Assembly: GCF_004114915.1 (NCBI RefSeq)
Contig: NZ_CP022220.1
Location: 186,001-250,000 of the forward strand
Source of the DNA: Bradyrhizobium guangxiense
GTDB lineage: Bacteria; Pseudomonadota; Alphaproteobacteria; Rhizobiales; Xanthobacteraceae
Reading direction: 5' to 3'
Length of the DNA: 64,000 nucleotides
Part shown: piece after piece, positions 1 through 8,582 of the stretch
Layout: every line of letters starts with the position of its first letter
How positions within the stretch are numbered: the stretch's first letter is position 1
Notes under the pieces: model-generated
What the model was told of the DNA's origin: nothing
The model's input: only the letters and a program-made list of their open reading frames with translations
The model's database searches: none
Position numbers and translations under genes: made by a program

Positions 1-1169
1 AGGAGAGCGCTCTTCCAACCACCCACCGTGGCGTGACAGTTGCACGGTGACGTTGAATAAGGACAATGAAATGACCCAACAGGCACCGGCGACAAGTAGT
101 GCGATGCAGCTAAGGGGCATCGAAGTTGAAGCGCCCAACAAGATGAGCGCGAGCGCAAAATTCGCGAAAGTTGCGCGAATGACAACCTCGTTATTGAACT
201 TGCGGACAATGGCAGCGTTTGCCAAGCCGCCGCCGATCGCACCGAAGCCAAAAGTGCCCAACATCATGCCGTAGGTTAGTGCCGTTCCCTTCAACGTGTC
301 TCGTGCAACCAACGGAAGCAGAGCCAAAACGACGACACCGGCCAAGTTGAAGATCGCCGTTCGTAGGAGAACTCTCAAAAGATGGGGAGACACCCTGATG
401 TAACGAAGGCCGGCACCAATCGCTGCTCCCACATGCTCGGGGGGAGCTCCGGCTTTGGATAGTGCGGCTTCCAATGCAAGAGCGCGCCTATCAGCGGCAG
501 TGTGAGAAGAACATTCGCAGCGAACGCCGCGGCGGCCCCTGCCACTACGACGACCAATCCGCCCGAGGCAGGGCCAACGCTGCGCATCATGTTGAAGCTG
601 AGCCCATTCAAACCGACCGCGCCGGCAACATCTTCCTTTGAGATGACATCGCCTATCGAGGCTTGCCACGCGGGATTGTACAGCGCGTTGCCACAACCGA
701 TTAGAAATGTAAGGGCGAGAAGAAGCCAAGGATCCAGAACATTGAAGCAGATAGAAGTCGCGAGAACCGCGGATACTAACACCATGCCACCTTGTGCCAT
801 GATCAATATGCGACGACGACTATAATTATCCGCCAGCGCACCCGCTATCATCGAGAAGATCATCACGGGAAGGGAATTCATTGTCTGAACCAGCGCCACC
901 ATGGCCTGCGAACCCATCATAGTGGCCATGACCCAGCTGGCGCCCACCGACTGCACAAGCGTCCCGAGATTCGACATCATCGTCGCGATCCAGAGCGATC
1001 GAAACGCCTTTTGCTTTAATGGAGACAGAAACAGGGGAACCGGCACAATTGTCTCGGTGATGCTTTTGGCAACACTTGTCGCCTTCGCGATATCAAGATC
1101 GCTAGTCCTCCGCCAAACTGAGAACGCGCGCCCAATTGCGCGCATCGACCGACAGCATTCCGCTTTCAT
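1..1169 (-). pseudogene. MFS exporter (EntS/MFS_3-like), frameshifted, cut by window edge
   Basis: The upstream part (375-1169) encodes the N-terminal half of a major facilitator transporter: several hydrophobic helices and the loop 'ALADNYSRRR', which fits the cytoplasmic loop between helices 2 and 3. Its frame stops at 375, but homologous sequence continues in another minus-strand frame ('IGAGLRYIRVSPHLLRVLLR') to base 1 and beyond. The frame change lies at or near a run of six G at 439-444, so the gene is either broken or hit by a homopolymer sequencing slip. The start is uncertain. The upstream methionines overlap the 3' end of the Ldh gene by about 70 bases, which suggests translational coupling at the end of the operon. 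The likely role is export or import of a small molecule belonging to the cluster; the substrate is unknown. Confidence 0.7.
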
Positions 1170-2163
1170 GCACCGCTTGGCGACGCCGATAGCGGTTATC
1201 GGCCGGCATGCGAGTTGATCCTGCGTGTTTCAATTCCGCTATTAGCCTCTCCAACTGTCCCTGGAACGAAGCATTCCCGCCAGCACCGGGATCAAGGGCC
1301 AAAATGAATTGCCCGGCATTCGAGGTCTTCGCCCCAGGAAAGTTGGAAGAACAATCTTCAAATCCGAAGGTGCCGCCGGAGAGTGCCGCCACCAGAACCT
1401 CGGCCATAAAGGCAAGCGACGCTCCTTTTGCTCCGCCGAACGGCAGGAGCGCCCCCCCGTCCAGTATCGCCGCCGGATCAGTAGTTACGTCTCCGTCCCT
1501 GTTAATTCCGACCCCTGAAGGAACGGGTCTACCAGCGGCAGCGTGCAGCAGGATGTCGCCGTGCGACATGATGCTCGAAGCTTGGTCCCACACCAAAGGC
1601 GGCGCGTTTGTCCTTGGACAGGCAAATGCGATCGGATTGGTGCCGAGCGTCTTTCGCTTACCCTGCCAAACAGCCATATGGCTGCGACTGTTCACCATCG
1701 CAATTGAGATCAGACCGGCGCGCGCCAGGGGTTCCACGTCCTGCCACAAAGCACCAAAATGATGCGAATTGCGGACAAACATCGTCGCGACACCTTGGCT
1801 CCGAGCCATACCAGCAAGACGGTTCGAGAAGGCGCGCGTTGCTTGTTGAGCAAACCCGTTGTCAGCCTCAACCGCCAAACAGCCGGGCCGCGTCTGCTCG
1901 AAAGCCGGTTTAGCTGCAGTATTAATCCAGCCGCTGGATATGCTTGAGACATAGCCGGGCAAGCGATGGATCCCGTGGCTTCTACTGCCGTCGATTTCGG
2001 CGCCGGCAACCGTTTCGGCAATGATTCGTGCGATGGGTTCCGACAGTCCCGCTCTGCGCAAGGCCGAAGCTAATTTGGGTTCGAGGATCTCTAGCGGGAT
2101 CTGAATTTCGTCGTCCGCTACGGTCAAGTGACGCTCCGCGATGAACGCTGTTCTATTCGACAA
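1102..2163 (-). CDS. Ldh-family (malate/L-lactate, DpkA-type) NAD(P)-dependent oxidoreductase
   Basis: This 353-residue protein has the Ldh_2 fold signatures: 'SHGIHRLPGY' near residue 62, 'RNSHHFGALW' near 130, 'GTNPIAFACP' near 173 and 'PFGGAKGASLAFMAEVL' near 242. The family reduces 2-oxo acids or cyclic imino acids such as delta1-piperideine-2-carboxylate with NAD(P)H. The frame opens with TTG at 2163, overlapping the pxpA stop by 11 bases; no good internal ATG exists, so the start is provisional. It is the next-to-last gene of the minus-strand cluster. Beside 5-oxoprolinase and amino-acid oxidases, a role on an imino- or oxo-acid is more likely than true malate dehydrogenase activity, but this is inferred from context. 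Confidence 0.8.
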   Translation of the reverse strand: MSNRTAFIAERHLTVADDEIQIPLEILEPKLASALRRAGLSEPIARIIAETVAGAEIDGSRSHGIHRLPGYVSSISSGWINTAAKPAFEQTRPGCLAVEADNGFAQQATRAFSNRLAGMARSQGVATMFVRNSHHFGALWQDVEPLARAGLISIAMVNSRSHMAVWQGKRKTLGTNPIAFACPRTNAPPLVWDQASSIMSHGDILLHAAAGRPVPSGVGINRDGDVTTDPAAILDGGALLPFGGAKGASLAFMAEVLVAALSGGTFGFEDCSSNFPGAKTSNAGQFILALDPGAGGNASFQGQLERLIAELKHAGSTRMPADNRYRRRQAVHESGMLSVDARNWARVLSLAED

Positions 2164-2920
2164 GCTCTGTCAGTGGCGTCACTTGTCCACCGCCTCTCTC
2201 AATCGTGTCGCGCAAAGTCTTGGCAATCTCGACCGAGCCAGGCGTATCTGAATGAACCAGAATGCTTTTCGCATCCAACTTGATTCGTTTTCCCGTGATA
2301 GCTGTCACCGTGCCGTCATTCAAGAACTGGCTTGCTCTCGCGGCGATTTGATCGAGATCGTTGATGACTGCTCCCTGCTTCTTTCGCGAAACGAGCGAGC
2401 CGTCTTCCTCGTAGGCCCGGTCGGCATAAATTCGTCCAACAGTCCGCAACCCGATCTTCCGCGCGTAAGCTTGCCAAGGGCTGCCGGGTTCTCCCGGCAC
2501 GATGATGTCGGGATCATAGGCTTTGAAAGCATCGAAGATGAGCTGAAGATATTCCGGTGTTTCGCGCGACATCATGCCAAAGACGCCATGCGTACCGGCA
2601 TGTGTCACCTTATAACCTTCAGCCTTGGCGATCGCCGAGAGAGCGCCCAACTGGTAAAGTGCGTGTTTCCGCATATCGTGGGGATCAATCTTCATCGGAA
2701 CACGACCGAAGCCTAGTAGATCGGGCAGGCCGACATGCGCTCCTAGCGCCACTCCCCGCGCTCTCGCCTGCGCCGCCATGTCGGTCATGATGACCGCATC
2801 ACCCGCGTGAAAACCGCAGGCCACATTCGCGGACGAAATCAGCGCCATCAGAGCGGCGTCATCGCAAAGCCGCCAACGCCCGAACCCTTCTCCGATGTCA
2901 GAATTGATATCGATTTTCAT
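2153..2920 (-). CDS. pxpA: 5-oxoprolinase subunit PxpA (LamB/YcsF family)
   Basis: The 255-residue protein begins 'MKIDINSDIGEGFG' and contains 'ANVACGFHAGD' at about 31-41, both hallmarks of the LamB/YcsF family, with the usual length of about 250. With PxpB and PxpC it forms the ATP-dependent prokaryotic 5-oxoprolinase that opens 5-oxo-L-proline to glutamate in the cytoplasm. The ATG at 2920 overlaps the 3' end of pxpC by 23 bases, so the subunits are translationally coupled. The gene order here is B-C-A. Glutamate made here could feed the aminotransferase, TPP-decarboxylase and semialdehyde-dehydrogenase genes upstream. A variant substrate (another cyclic amide) cannot be excluded. Confidence 0.93.
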   Translation of the reverse strand: MKIDINSDIGEGFGRWRLCDDAALMALISSANVACGFHAGDAVIMTDMAAQARARGVALGAHVGLPDLLGFGRVPMKIDPHDMRKHALYQLGALSAIAKAEGYKVTHAGTHGVFGMMSRETPEYLQLIFDAFKAYDPDIIVPGEPGSPWQAYARKIGLRTVGRIYADRAYEEDGSLVSRKKQGAVINDLDQIAARASQFLNDGTVTAITGKRIKLDAKSILVHSDTPGSVEIAKTLRDTIERGGGQVTPLTELVE

Positions 2921-3944
2921 CGTTCGCCATCCCTGCCTCGGTTTCTCGCGAAATGCGCGCTGGTACGCCGCCGTTGTCGGCCGTCGCTATCAGGCAACCC
3001 AGCCTGTCCAAATATTTCACGATCTCAGATAGAGCCTTACGCGCTTCGGTTACCGAACATTCCACGAAACGGAACACGCTGCCTGGCCGCGCTTGGGCGA
3101 CGCGCCAGAGATCGGCTTCTATGACGTAACCAATTTTCGGATAGCCACCCGCAGAGTTGCCGTCGACCAATTGCACGATAGGGCGCCCGCCTGGGGGCAC
3201 CTGGATCACCCCGGGCGTGATCGGACATGATCGCATTTCTCCGGGGTCGGTACGCATCAGTTCGGCGCCATCCAATCGATAGCCCATTCTATTGCTCTGA
3301 GCGGAGACCCTCCAGGGATCACGCCAGAACGTTTGCTGCGACCTAGATGTGAAATCATCATATTCTCCGGCACGAACGACGCGGAGAACAATATCGTCCT
3401 GCTCCGCTAATGCGTGAAGTCCGCGTTCGAGAACGTTGTCGGGCGGCAAGACGGAGAGTTCGGGTTGCGGCTGCGCACTCTTTTTCAGAGCGCCTAGCTT
3501 GTCGCCTACGCGAAGCATGCGCCCTTCCAGGCCACCAACGCGTTGCCTGAAATAGGTGCTGCGGGATCCCAGCACCTCGGGAACGTCGATGCCTCCGGGC
3601 ACACAAAGATAGGCTCTAAGCCCCATACGTGCCGGTCCAATCGCCAGCTCGTCGCCCGGCGCAACCGCGAAACGCGACCATGGTGCGACTTGACGTTGGT
3701 TGAGAACGGCCTGACAATCGGCCCCACACAGTGCAACCATGATTTGCTGATTGAACAGCAACCGCATGGGACCCATCTGGACCTCAATTCCGGCGGCCTC
3801 AGTGGAATTTCCAAGCAAGATGTTGCCCACCGATAGAGCGACCCGGTCGGCCGCTCCCGTTCGGGCAATTCCATGGTGACGTTGCCCTATCCGCCCCAAA
3901 TCCTGCACAGAATTCAAGGGAAGCGTTTGAAGCACTTCGATCAT
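2898..3944 (-). CDS. pxpC: 5-oxoprolinase subunit PxpC (KipA / carboxyltransferase-like)
   Basis: A 348-residue member of the biotin-dependent carboxyltransferase-like (KipA/YbgK) family. Visible signatures are 'NSVQDLGRIGQRHHGI' near the N terminus, 'GAADRVALSVGNILLGN' at about 31-47 and 'SNRMGYRLDG' near 218, which matches the conserved 'SDRMGYRLxG' block. Its partner PxpB ends in the overlapping ATGA at 3941-3944, and pxpA starts inside its last codons. The length is in the family range (about 310-350). It acts as the larger half of the PxpBC complex in 5-oxoproline hydrolysis. The homologous domain in urea amidolyase is what gives the family its carboxyltransferase name; no biotin-dependent reaction is implied. 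Confidence 0.92.
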   Translation of the reverse strand: MIEVLQTLPLNSVQDLGRIGQRHHGIARTGAADRVALSVGNILLGNSTEAAGIEVQMGPMRLLFNQQIMVALCGADCQAVLNQRQVAPWSRFAVAPGDELAIGPARMGLRAYLCVPGGIDVPEVLGSRSTYFRQRVGGLEGRMLRVGDKLGALKKSAQPQPELSVLPPDNVLERGLHALAEQDDIVLRVVRAGEYDDFTSRSQQTFWRDPWRVSAQSNRMGYRLDGAELMRTDPGEMRSCPITPGVIQVPPGGRPIVQLVDGNSAGGYPKIGYVIEADLWRVAQARPGSVFRFVECSVTEARKALSEIVKYLDRLGCLIATADNGGVPARISRETEAGMANDENRYQF

Positions 3945-4645
3945 GTCTCAACCCGTTCGATTCGGAAACGAATGCAGTCTCCCAGGTCAAGAACGTTGGG
4001 CGGCGTTTTGCTGAAGTCGAACGGTATGGGCGATGCCGGTGCATGTCCGAGTGCGTACCAGCCGCTTGGAACGAGCGAAGGCTCCTCCCCCGGCTTCAAC
4101 GGCGGTCCAAGAGACGTCTGCGCTCCCGCCATGCTCAAATTTGGACCATTGGGTACCATTTGAGGTTCAGGCCGGCGTGGCAGGTGCAGCCGTCTATCCA
4201 GTCCGAAGAGAAAGCCGAAGCCTGGACCCGTTCCAGGCGCAAAGACAGTGTAATTGCCTGCCGAATGCAATTCAGCCACCCTGCTCGGCGATACTCCGAG
4301 ACGATCGGCAACTTCGCGCAGGTGCCGACCTGCAGCTCCCCCGTAAACGATCCCGATTTCGAGTGTGCGGCCATTACCGGACCAAGCGGTCGTTCCATTC
4401 CATTCCGCCAAAAATCTCATCGCCAAAGGCTCGGTGTCCGTTGTCAAAGGGTCGACAACGATTAAGAGGCTGTTCAATCCCACCTGCGCGTCAGTCACCT
4501 CTTGCCAATTCCGGACCGTTCTATCCAACGCCCAAATGCGTTGCTGCGTTTGCAACGAAAGTGGCCCTTCGGCATCGAGCAGCAGAGCCGAAGCACCGCA
4601 GTGACTGACCCTCGGTGCATCAAGAACCACTAGCTTTGCGCACAT
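3941..4645 (-). CDS. pxpB: 5-oxoprolinase subunit PxpB (KipI family), divergent
   Basis: About 234 residues from ATG 4645; the frame extends to a TTG at 4678 that would overlap the MmgE/PrpD stop, so the ATG is preferred. The family features are present but divergent. 'VYGGAAGRHLREVADRLG' corresponds to the usual 'CYGGEFGPDLEEVA' region, and 'VAELHSAGNYTVF' with 'GPGFGFLFGL' to the cyclophilin-like core. The final block reads 'AGAQTSL' where most relatives have 'AGGQTGIYP'. The gene overlaps pxpC by four bases (ATGA). The product is the small partner of PxpC in 5-oxoprolinase. Divergence in the conserved tail may reflect a different cyclic substrate, but this is speculative. Confidence 0.85.
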   Translation of the reverse strand: MCAKLVVLDAPRVSHCGASALLLDAEGPLSLQTQQRIWALDRTVRNWQEVTDAQVGLNSLLIVVDPLTTDTEPLAMRFLAEWNGTTAWSGNGRTLEIGIVYGGAAGRHLREVADRLGVSPSRVAELHSAGNYTVFAPGTGPGFGFLFGLDRRLHLPRRPEPQMVPNGPNLSMAGAQTSLGPPLKPGEEPSLVPSGWYALGHAPASPIPFDFSKTPPNVLDLGDCIRFRIERVET

Positions 4646-4661
4646 GCCCGTACTTTGTCCG

Positions 4662-6086
4662 TCACTGCAGCTCTTCAAGGCCCAATAGAATTGGTGTACC
4701 GACCCGGTTCAGCCTGTCCAAATGTTGGAAACGTGTCAAAATAAGATCCGACCTGGCGGAATCGAACATTCCATCAGTACACGCCCGATATTTCCGCTCC
4801 AGATGTTCCCAACTGACGGGGTCGCTGCTGGAGCCGATATAATTGGATTTGCGCCGTTTAAAGAGACTCCCGTCTCGCCGCATGACATCAACTTCGGTAA
4901 AGGCTTTTCCGGCTCTGTAGAGCGGCTCGAAAAGCTCTGGCGTGCTCTGGTCTGGATGAACATAAGGTTCAACCGACTCCATTATCTTGCGCGTCGCGGG
5001 ATCCTTGAGCGCATCGGGAGTGAAATCGGCTAGCGTGACGTCGCCTTTTCGCAGTGCCACAGCCACGCAATAGCTGTAGCTAAATTTTGCCTGTAAGTGA
5101 CTTTCAGGCCGATCATAACGCATGATGTTAAGCGTTTGATAGCTGGTGCCGCAACGCACCGAGGTTATATCTGCCAGATCAAGCTCTTTATTTCGGAGGC
5201 CTTCGACAAGCACGTCGAGAGCCGGGAGCACCATCGCGCAAACCGGATATAGCTTGACGTTGATGCGCATCACTTCAAAGGGGGCTCCCATGTCGCGCAT
5301 TGCGTCTTCAAAACAGATCACACTCAAGTCACCGAATAGGTGCATGAAACCTTCATGACCCTCGATGGCAGTCGGGCTTGCGTCGATGCCAGCCAGAGCC
5401 AGCTTTGCGGCCATTACGCCGTTCTCGGCAGCACGGCCGGCGTGGACGGGCTTGGTCGACGTTCCAAAGTTCTGACGGATGCCACAAGCCATCGAGGCGG
5501 CGATCCCCAACGCATCTCTGGTCTGCTGCGCGTCCAAACCCAACAGCTTTGCCGATGCAGCCGTCGCTGCGAAGGTTCCGAAAGTCGACGTCGTATGCCA
5601 ACCGTTGGCATTATGTTGGTAGGTCATCGCCCGCGCAATCTTGGCGCCGACTTCCATCCCAGCCACATACGCGGTGATCAGTTGTTCGCCCGAAACGTTG
5701 CGCTCGTCGGCCAGCGCAAGAAGCGCCGGAACCATGCCAGTGGATGGATGGCCAAGCATAGTCGCGTTGCCGTCATCGAAATCGTGCACATGAGCTGCCA
5801 CACCATTGAGAAAAGCCGCCGTTCTCGCCGTCGTGCGCAAGGAAGTGCCGATAACCAGCGATTTGCCGGGTTCATCGACCAAAGCTTGACGCGCCCTGCT
5901 TGCGGCCGCCTCGCCTGCGCCCGCAAGCGTCACAGACAACGTGTCTGCGAAAGCGCGCTTGGTCGTCTCCACCGCCTCTGTCGGGATGTCGGAAAAGCGC
6001 AGTTTCGTAACCCAATCAGCAAGGAAGGCGGTCACGGGTGGACGTGATCGCGTCGCCTCGGCGGCACTGGAAGTGATCTCGTTCAT
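4662..6086 (-). CDS. MmgE/PrpD family protein (2-methylcitrate dehydratase-like; IDS-epimerase fold family)
   Basis: A 474-residue full-length MmgE/PrpD protein. Conserved stretches are 'HVHDFDDGNATMLGHPST' near 90 (the usual 'HALDYDD' position), 'NGWHTTSTFGTFAATAAS' near 160 and 'STKPVHAGRAAENGV' near 210. The family includes 2-methylcitrate dehydratase, cis-aconitate decarboxylase and iminodisuccinate epimerase, so the reaction cannot be read from the family alone. No methylcitrate synthase or lyase is nearby. Instead it sits between the 5-oxoprolinase genes and an aminotransferase, with an argininosuccinate-lyase-like enzyme further upstream, so a dehydratase/epimerase step on an amino-dicarboxylate is plausible. 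A second, divergent family member lies at 52873-54279. Confidence 0.87.
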   Translation of the reverse strand: MNEITSSAAEATRSRPPVTAFLADWVTKLRFSDIPTEAVETTKRAFADTLSVTLAGAGEAAASRARQALVDEPGKSLVIGTSLRTTARTAAFLNGVAAHVHDFDDGNATMLGHPSTGMVPALLALADERNVSGEQLITAYVAGMEVGAKIARAMTYQHNANGWHTTSTFGTFAATAASAKLLGLDAQQTRDALGIAASMACGIRQNFGTSTKPVHAGRAAENGVMAAKLALAGIDASPTAIEGHEGFMHLFGDLSVICFEDAMRDMGAPFEVMRINVKLYPVCAMVLPALDVLVEGLRNKELDLADITSVRCGTSYQTLNIMRYDRPESHLQAKFSYSYCVAVALRKGDVTLADFTPDALKDPATRKIMESVEPYVHPDQSTPELFEPLYRAGKAFTEVDVMRRDGSLFKRRKSNYIGSSSDPVSWEHLERKYRACTDGMFDSARSDLILTRFQHLDRLNRVGTPILLGLEELQ

Positions 6087-6108
6087 ATTATGATACTTCG
6101 AATTTGGT

Positions 6109-7326
6109 TCAGCGTAAGGCTAGAACCGCGGAGCGGATCGCTGCCACGGCGGTACGCAAGTCGTCGTCCGACGACGCGATGGAGATACGGAAGTAAGGAG
6201 AAAGGCCATAGGCCGCGCCTTGTACAACTGCGATGTCGGCCTCGGCCAGTAAGTAATCGCACAGAACGCTATCAGACGAGATTCGGCCGCCTGCCGGCGT
6301 CGTTTTCCCAATCAGATCGGTACAGCTCACAAAGATATAGAACCCTCCCTCAGGGCGCTCGGCGGAAAGACCTGGAATTGCCTTGATGATCGGTAAGACA
6401 AAATCTCGCCGCCGGTGGAACACAGCTACGCGCTGGGCTAAGAAATCTTGTGGCCCTTCGAGTGCGGCCAGAGCAGCAGCCTGCGCGATTGAACATGCGC
6501 CACCCGTCGCTTGCGACAAGACTCGAGTAATGTCCCTGATCAGCCAATCCGGCCCGGCGCAATAGCCGATACGCCAACCCGTCATGGCGTATGCTTTGGA
6601 AACGCCGTTGACCGTCAGGATGCGCTCCCGCAAATCGGGCGCAATCTGCGCCAAGGTGTAAAACGGCCGCCCATCAAACCGAATGTGCTCATAGATGTCA
6701 TCTGACAAAGCAAGGACGTTAGGATGGCGACGCAATATTTCGGCGAAGGAAAGCAATTCCGCCTTTGAGTAAATTGATCCCGACGGATTGTTTGGCGAAT
6801 TCAAAAGAAGCCAACGCGTCCGAGGTGTGATGGCCGCCTGTAGTTGTCCAGGCTGCATCTTGAAGTCACTTTCGACGCCGCACGCGACTATCACCGGCTG
6901 TCCGCCGGCGAGCCGCACCATGTCTGGCATCGGCACCCAATAGGGTGCAGGTATAATGACCTCGTCGCCGTCGTTTAAGGTTGCGGCGAAGGCATTATAT
7001 ATACTTGGTTTCGCGCCCGGAGCGACCACGATCTGATTGACTCCGTATTCCAAGTCGTTGTCGCGTCTCAGCTTGCGCGAGATGGCCTCGCGCAGCTGAA
7101 TGGTACCCGTATTGATGGTATAGCGGGTTTCTCCAGCTCGGATCGCCGCAATTGCCGCTTCCTGAACGTGCTCTGGCGTATCGAAGTCAGGTTCGCCCTG
7201 TGCAAGGCTGATAACGCGCTTGCCTGAGGCCACTCTCAACTTTGCTTTTTGAGCCATGCTCTCGGAGACATCGACCTGAATCTTGCCAACCCGCTTCGAT
7301 CTGCTTCGTGTATTCAAATTAGTCAC
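6109..7326 (-). CDS. PLP-dependent aminotransferase, class I/II (aspartate-type fold I)
   Basis: The 405-residue protein shows the fold-type I aminotransferase landmarks: 'ISLAQGEPDFDTPEHV' near 40, 'NSPNNPSGS' near 175, and the PLP-lysine block 'NGVSKAYAMTGWRIGY' near 240 with the family arginine further on. The frame begins with GTG at 7324-7326; the distance to the first conserved block is normal for relatives, so I keep it. It is separated from MmgE/PrpD by only about 20 bases, suggesting one transcript. The family transaminates aspartate, alanine or aromatic amino acids. In this cluster it would turn an amino acid into the 2-oxo acid used by the TPP decarboxylase upstream; the exact substrate is unknown. 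Confidence 0.88.
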   Translation of the reverse strand: MTNLNTRSRSKRVGKIQVDVSESMAQKAKLRVASGKRVISLAQGEPDFDTPEHVQEAAIAAIRAGETRYTINTGTIQLREAISRKLRRDNDLEYGVNQIVVAPGAKPSIYNAFAATLNDGDEVIIPAPYWVPMPDMVRLAGGQPVIVACGVESDFKMQPGQLQAAITPRTRWLLLNSPNNPSGSIYSKAELLSFAEILRRHPNVLALSDDIYEHIRFDGRPFYTLAQIAPDLRERILTVNGVSKAYAMTGWRIGYCAGPDWLIRDITRVLSQATGGACSIAQAAALAALEGPQDFLAQRVAVFHRRRDFVLPIIKAIPGLSAERPEGGFYIFVSCTDLIGKTTPAGGRISSDSVLCDYLLAEADIAVVQGAAYGLSPYFRISIASSDDDLRTAVAAIRSAVLALR

Positions 7327-7397
7327 CGCTTCCTAGTCCGTGAGAACGACGCCAGGCTTTCGACCCGTCTGCGCGCGGGCTCGGCTGTCGCAGCCTC

Positions 7398-8465
7398 TTA
7401 TTTGATGAGCCAAGCGTTGAACATTTCATTCGACTTGGACAAGTTTTCACCCCAGAAGCTGACATCGAGGGGCACGAGCTGCTTAAAGTTGTCAGGCTGC
7501 GTCGGGATCAAATACAAGATCTTGGGGTCGATATATTGGTAGGCGCTGATCGAAGCCGTTCCGTTCAGGACGCGCGCTGCACGCGCGGCTTGTCGCTTCG
7601 GATCAAGAGTGAATTCGATGAGCTTCTGAACCATCGCCACCTTCGGATTCCCTTTCGGAATCGACCAGCCATATGCGGTGTAATAGCCTTGATTCCATAG
7701 GATCTTAAGATCCTCTCCTTGCACGATAAGCTCCGCTGCCCGGTTGACATAGGTCGCGGTAATGTCGATTTCGCCGCTGTGTAACAGCTGCGCGCTCTGC
7801 GGCGCCGTCGTCCACCACATAGCGATCCGCGGTTTGATTTGATCGAGCTTCTTGAATGCCCGAATCCAACCGGCATCTGTTTTCAGTTCGTTTATGATGG
7901 CCTGGCCGGGCTTGACGCCGTCGGCGCGCAATGCCCACTCGATGTTGTCCCGGCCGCTGTTGCGGAGGGACCGCACGCCAGGGATCGCTTTGTCCCACAT
8001 GTCCGCAACGCAAGTCAGATCTTTCCCGGTCGCGGAGGTCCGATAAACCGTTGAATAGGCTGATATCGAGTCGGGCACAAAACCGGCGAGGTTCCTCAGC
8101 TCCACCGGAAGGTCGTCATACAGGTGTTTTGGAAGGGTGATCTTTTCAACCAAATCCAAAGCCAAATATCGAACTGCTTCGTCCATGCCTGCGCCAATGC
8201 AAGCATCGAAGATATAATTCTTCGTGTCGACCATCGACTGCATCTGGGGCAGCGGCTGCGCGGCTCGCACCACGGGAACGACCGTGATGCCGGTAGCCTC
8301 CGTGAAAGGAGTGTAAAAGAGCTCCTTATAAATCTGAGATACGGAGCCACCAGCATCTGCAATGTAGAGAGTTTCGCCCGCTGCCGAAGCGCGACCCATG
8401 ATCGCGGGTGCTGCTAACGTTGCGCCCGCCAGCATTGTGGTCTTAGTAAACTTTCTTCTGTTCAT
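7398..8465 (-). CDS. ABC transporter periplasmic substrate-binding protein (PotD-like), copy 1
   Basis: A 355-residue extracellular solute-binding protein. It starts with a Tat-type leader, 'MNRRKFTKTTMLAGATLAAP', ending in 'GRASA', so it is exported folded to the periplasm. The mature protein begins 'GETLYIADAGGSVSQIYKEL', as in the PotD/spermidine-putrescine-like group of binding proteins. It is strongly similar along its length to the next gene (8583-9650): 'SLRNSGRDNIEWALRADGVK', 'GYYTAYGWSIPKGNPKV' and 'PTQPDNFKQ' recur in both. Both lie downstream of the permease and ATPase genes. A decayed third copy is at 24683-25734. The substrate is unknown; an organic amine or amino-acid derivative fits the surrounding catabolic genes. 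Confidence 0.88.
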   Translation of the reverse strand: MNRRKFTKTTMLAGATLAAPAIMGRASAAGETLYIADAGGSVSQIYKELFYTPFTEATGITVVPVVRAAQPLPQMQSMVDTKNYIFDACIGAGMDEAVRYLALDLVEKITLPKHLYDDLPVELRNLAGFVPDSISAYSTVYRTSATGKDLTCVADMWDKAIPGVRSLRNSGRDNIEWALRADGVKPGQAIINELKTDAGWIRAFKKLDQIKPRIAMWWTTAPQSAQLLHSGEIDITATYVNRAAELIVQGEDLKILWNQGYYTAYGWSIPKGNPKVAMVQKLIEFTLDPKRQAARAARVLNGTASISAYQYIDPKILYLIPTQPDNFKQLVPLDVSFWGENLSKSNEMFNAWLIK

Positions 8466-8582
8466 TTCTGGCCTTCCGTTAGCGACTTACGCCGACCGCG
8501 GATTTCATCGAATGTCGTCGGAGGCAATCATCCCGGGGCGTTCAAAGGGATGGTCGTTGCCGATAGTGCCGATCATCATTCG

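Noticed and set aside
4662..6086. Methylcitrate cycle (prp) operon
   Set aside because: Neither MmgE/PrpD gene has a methylcitrate synthase, methylisocitrate lyase or AcnD/PrpF neighbour.
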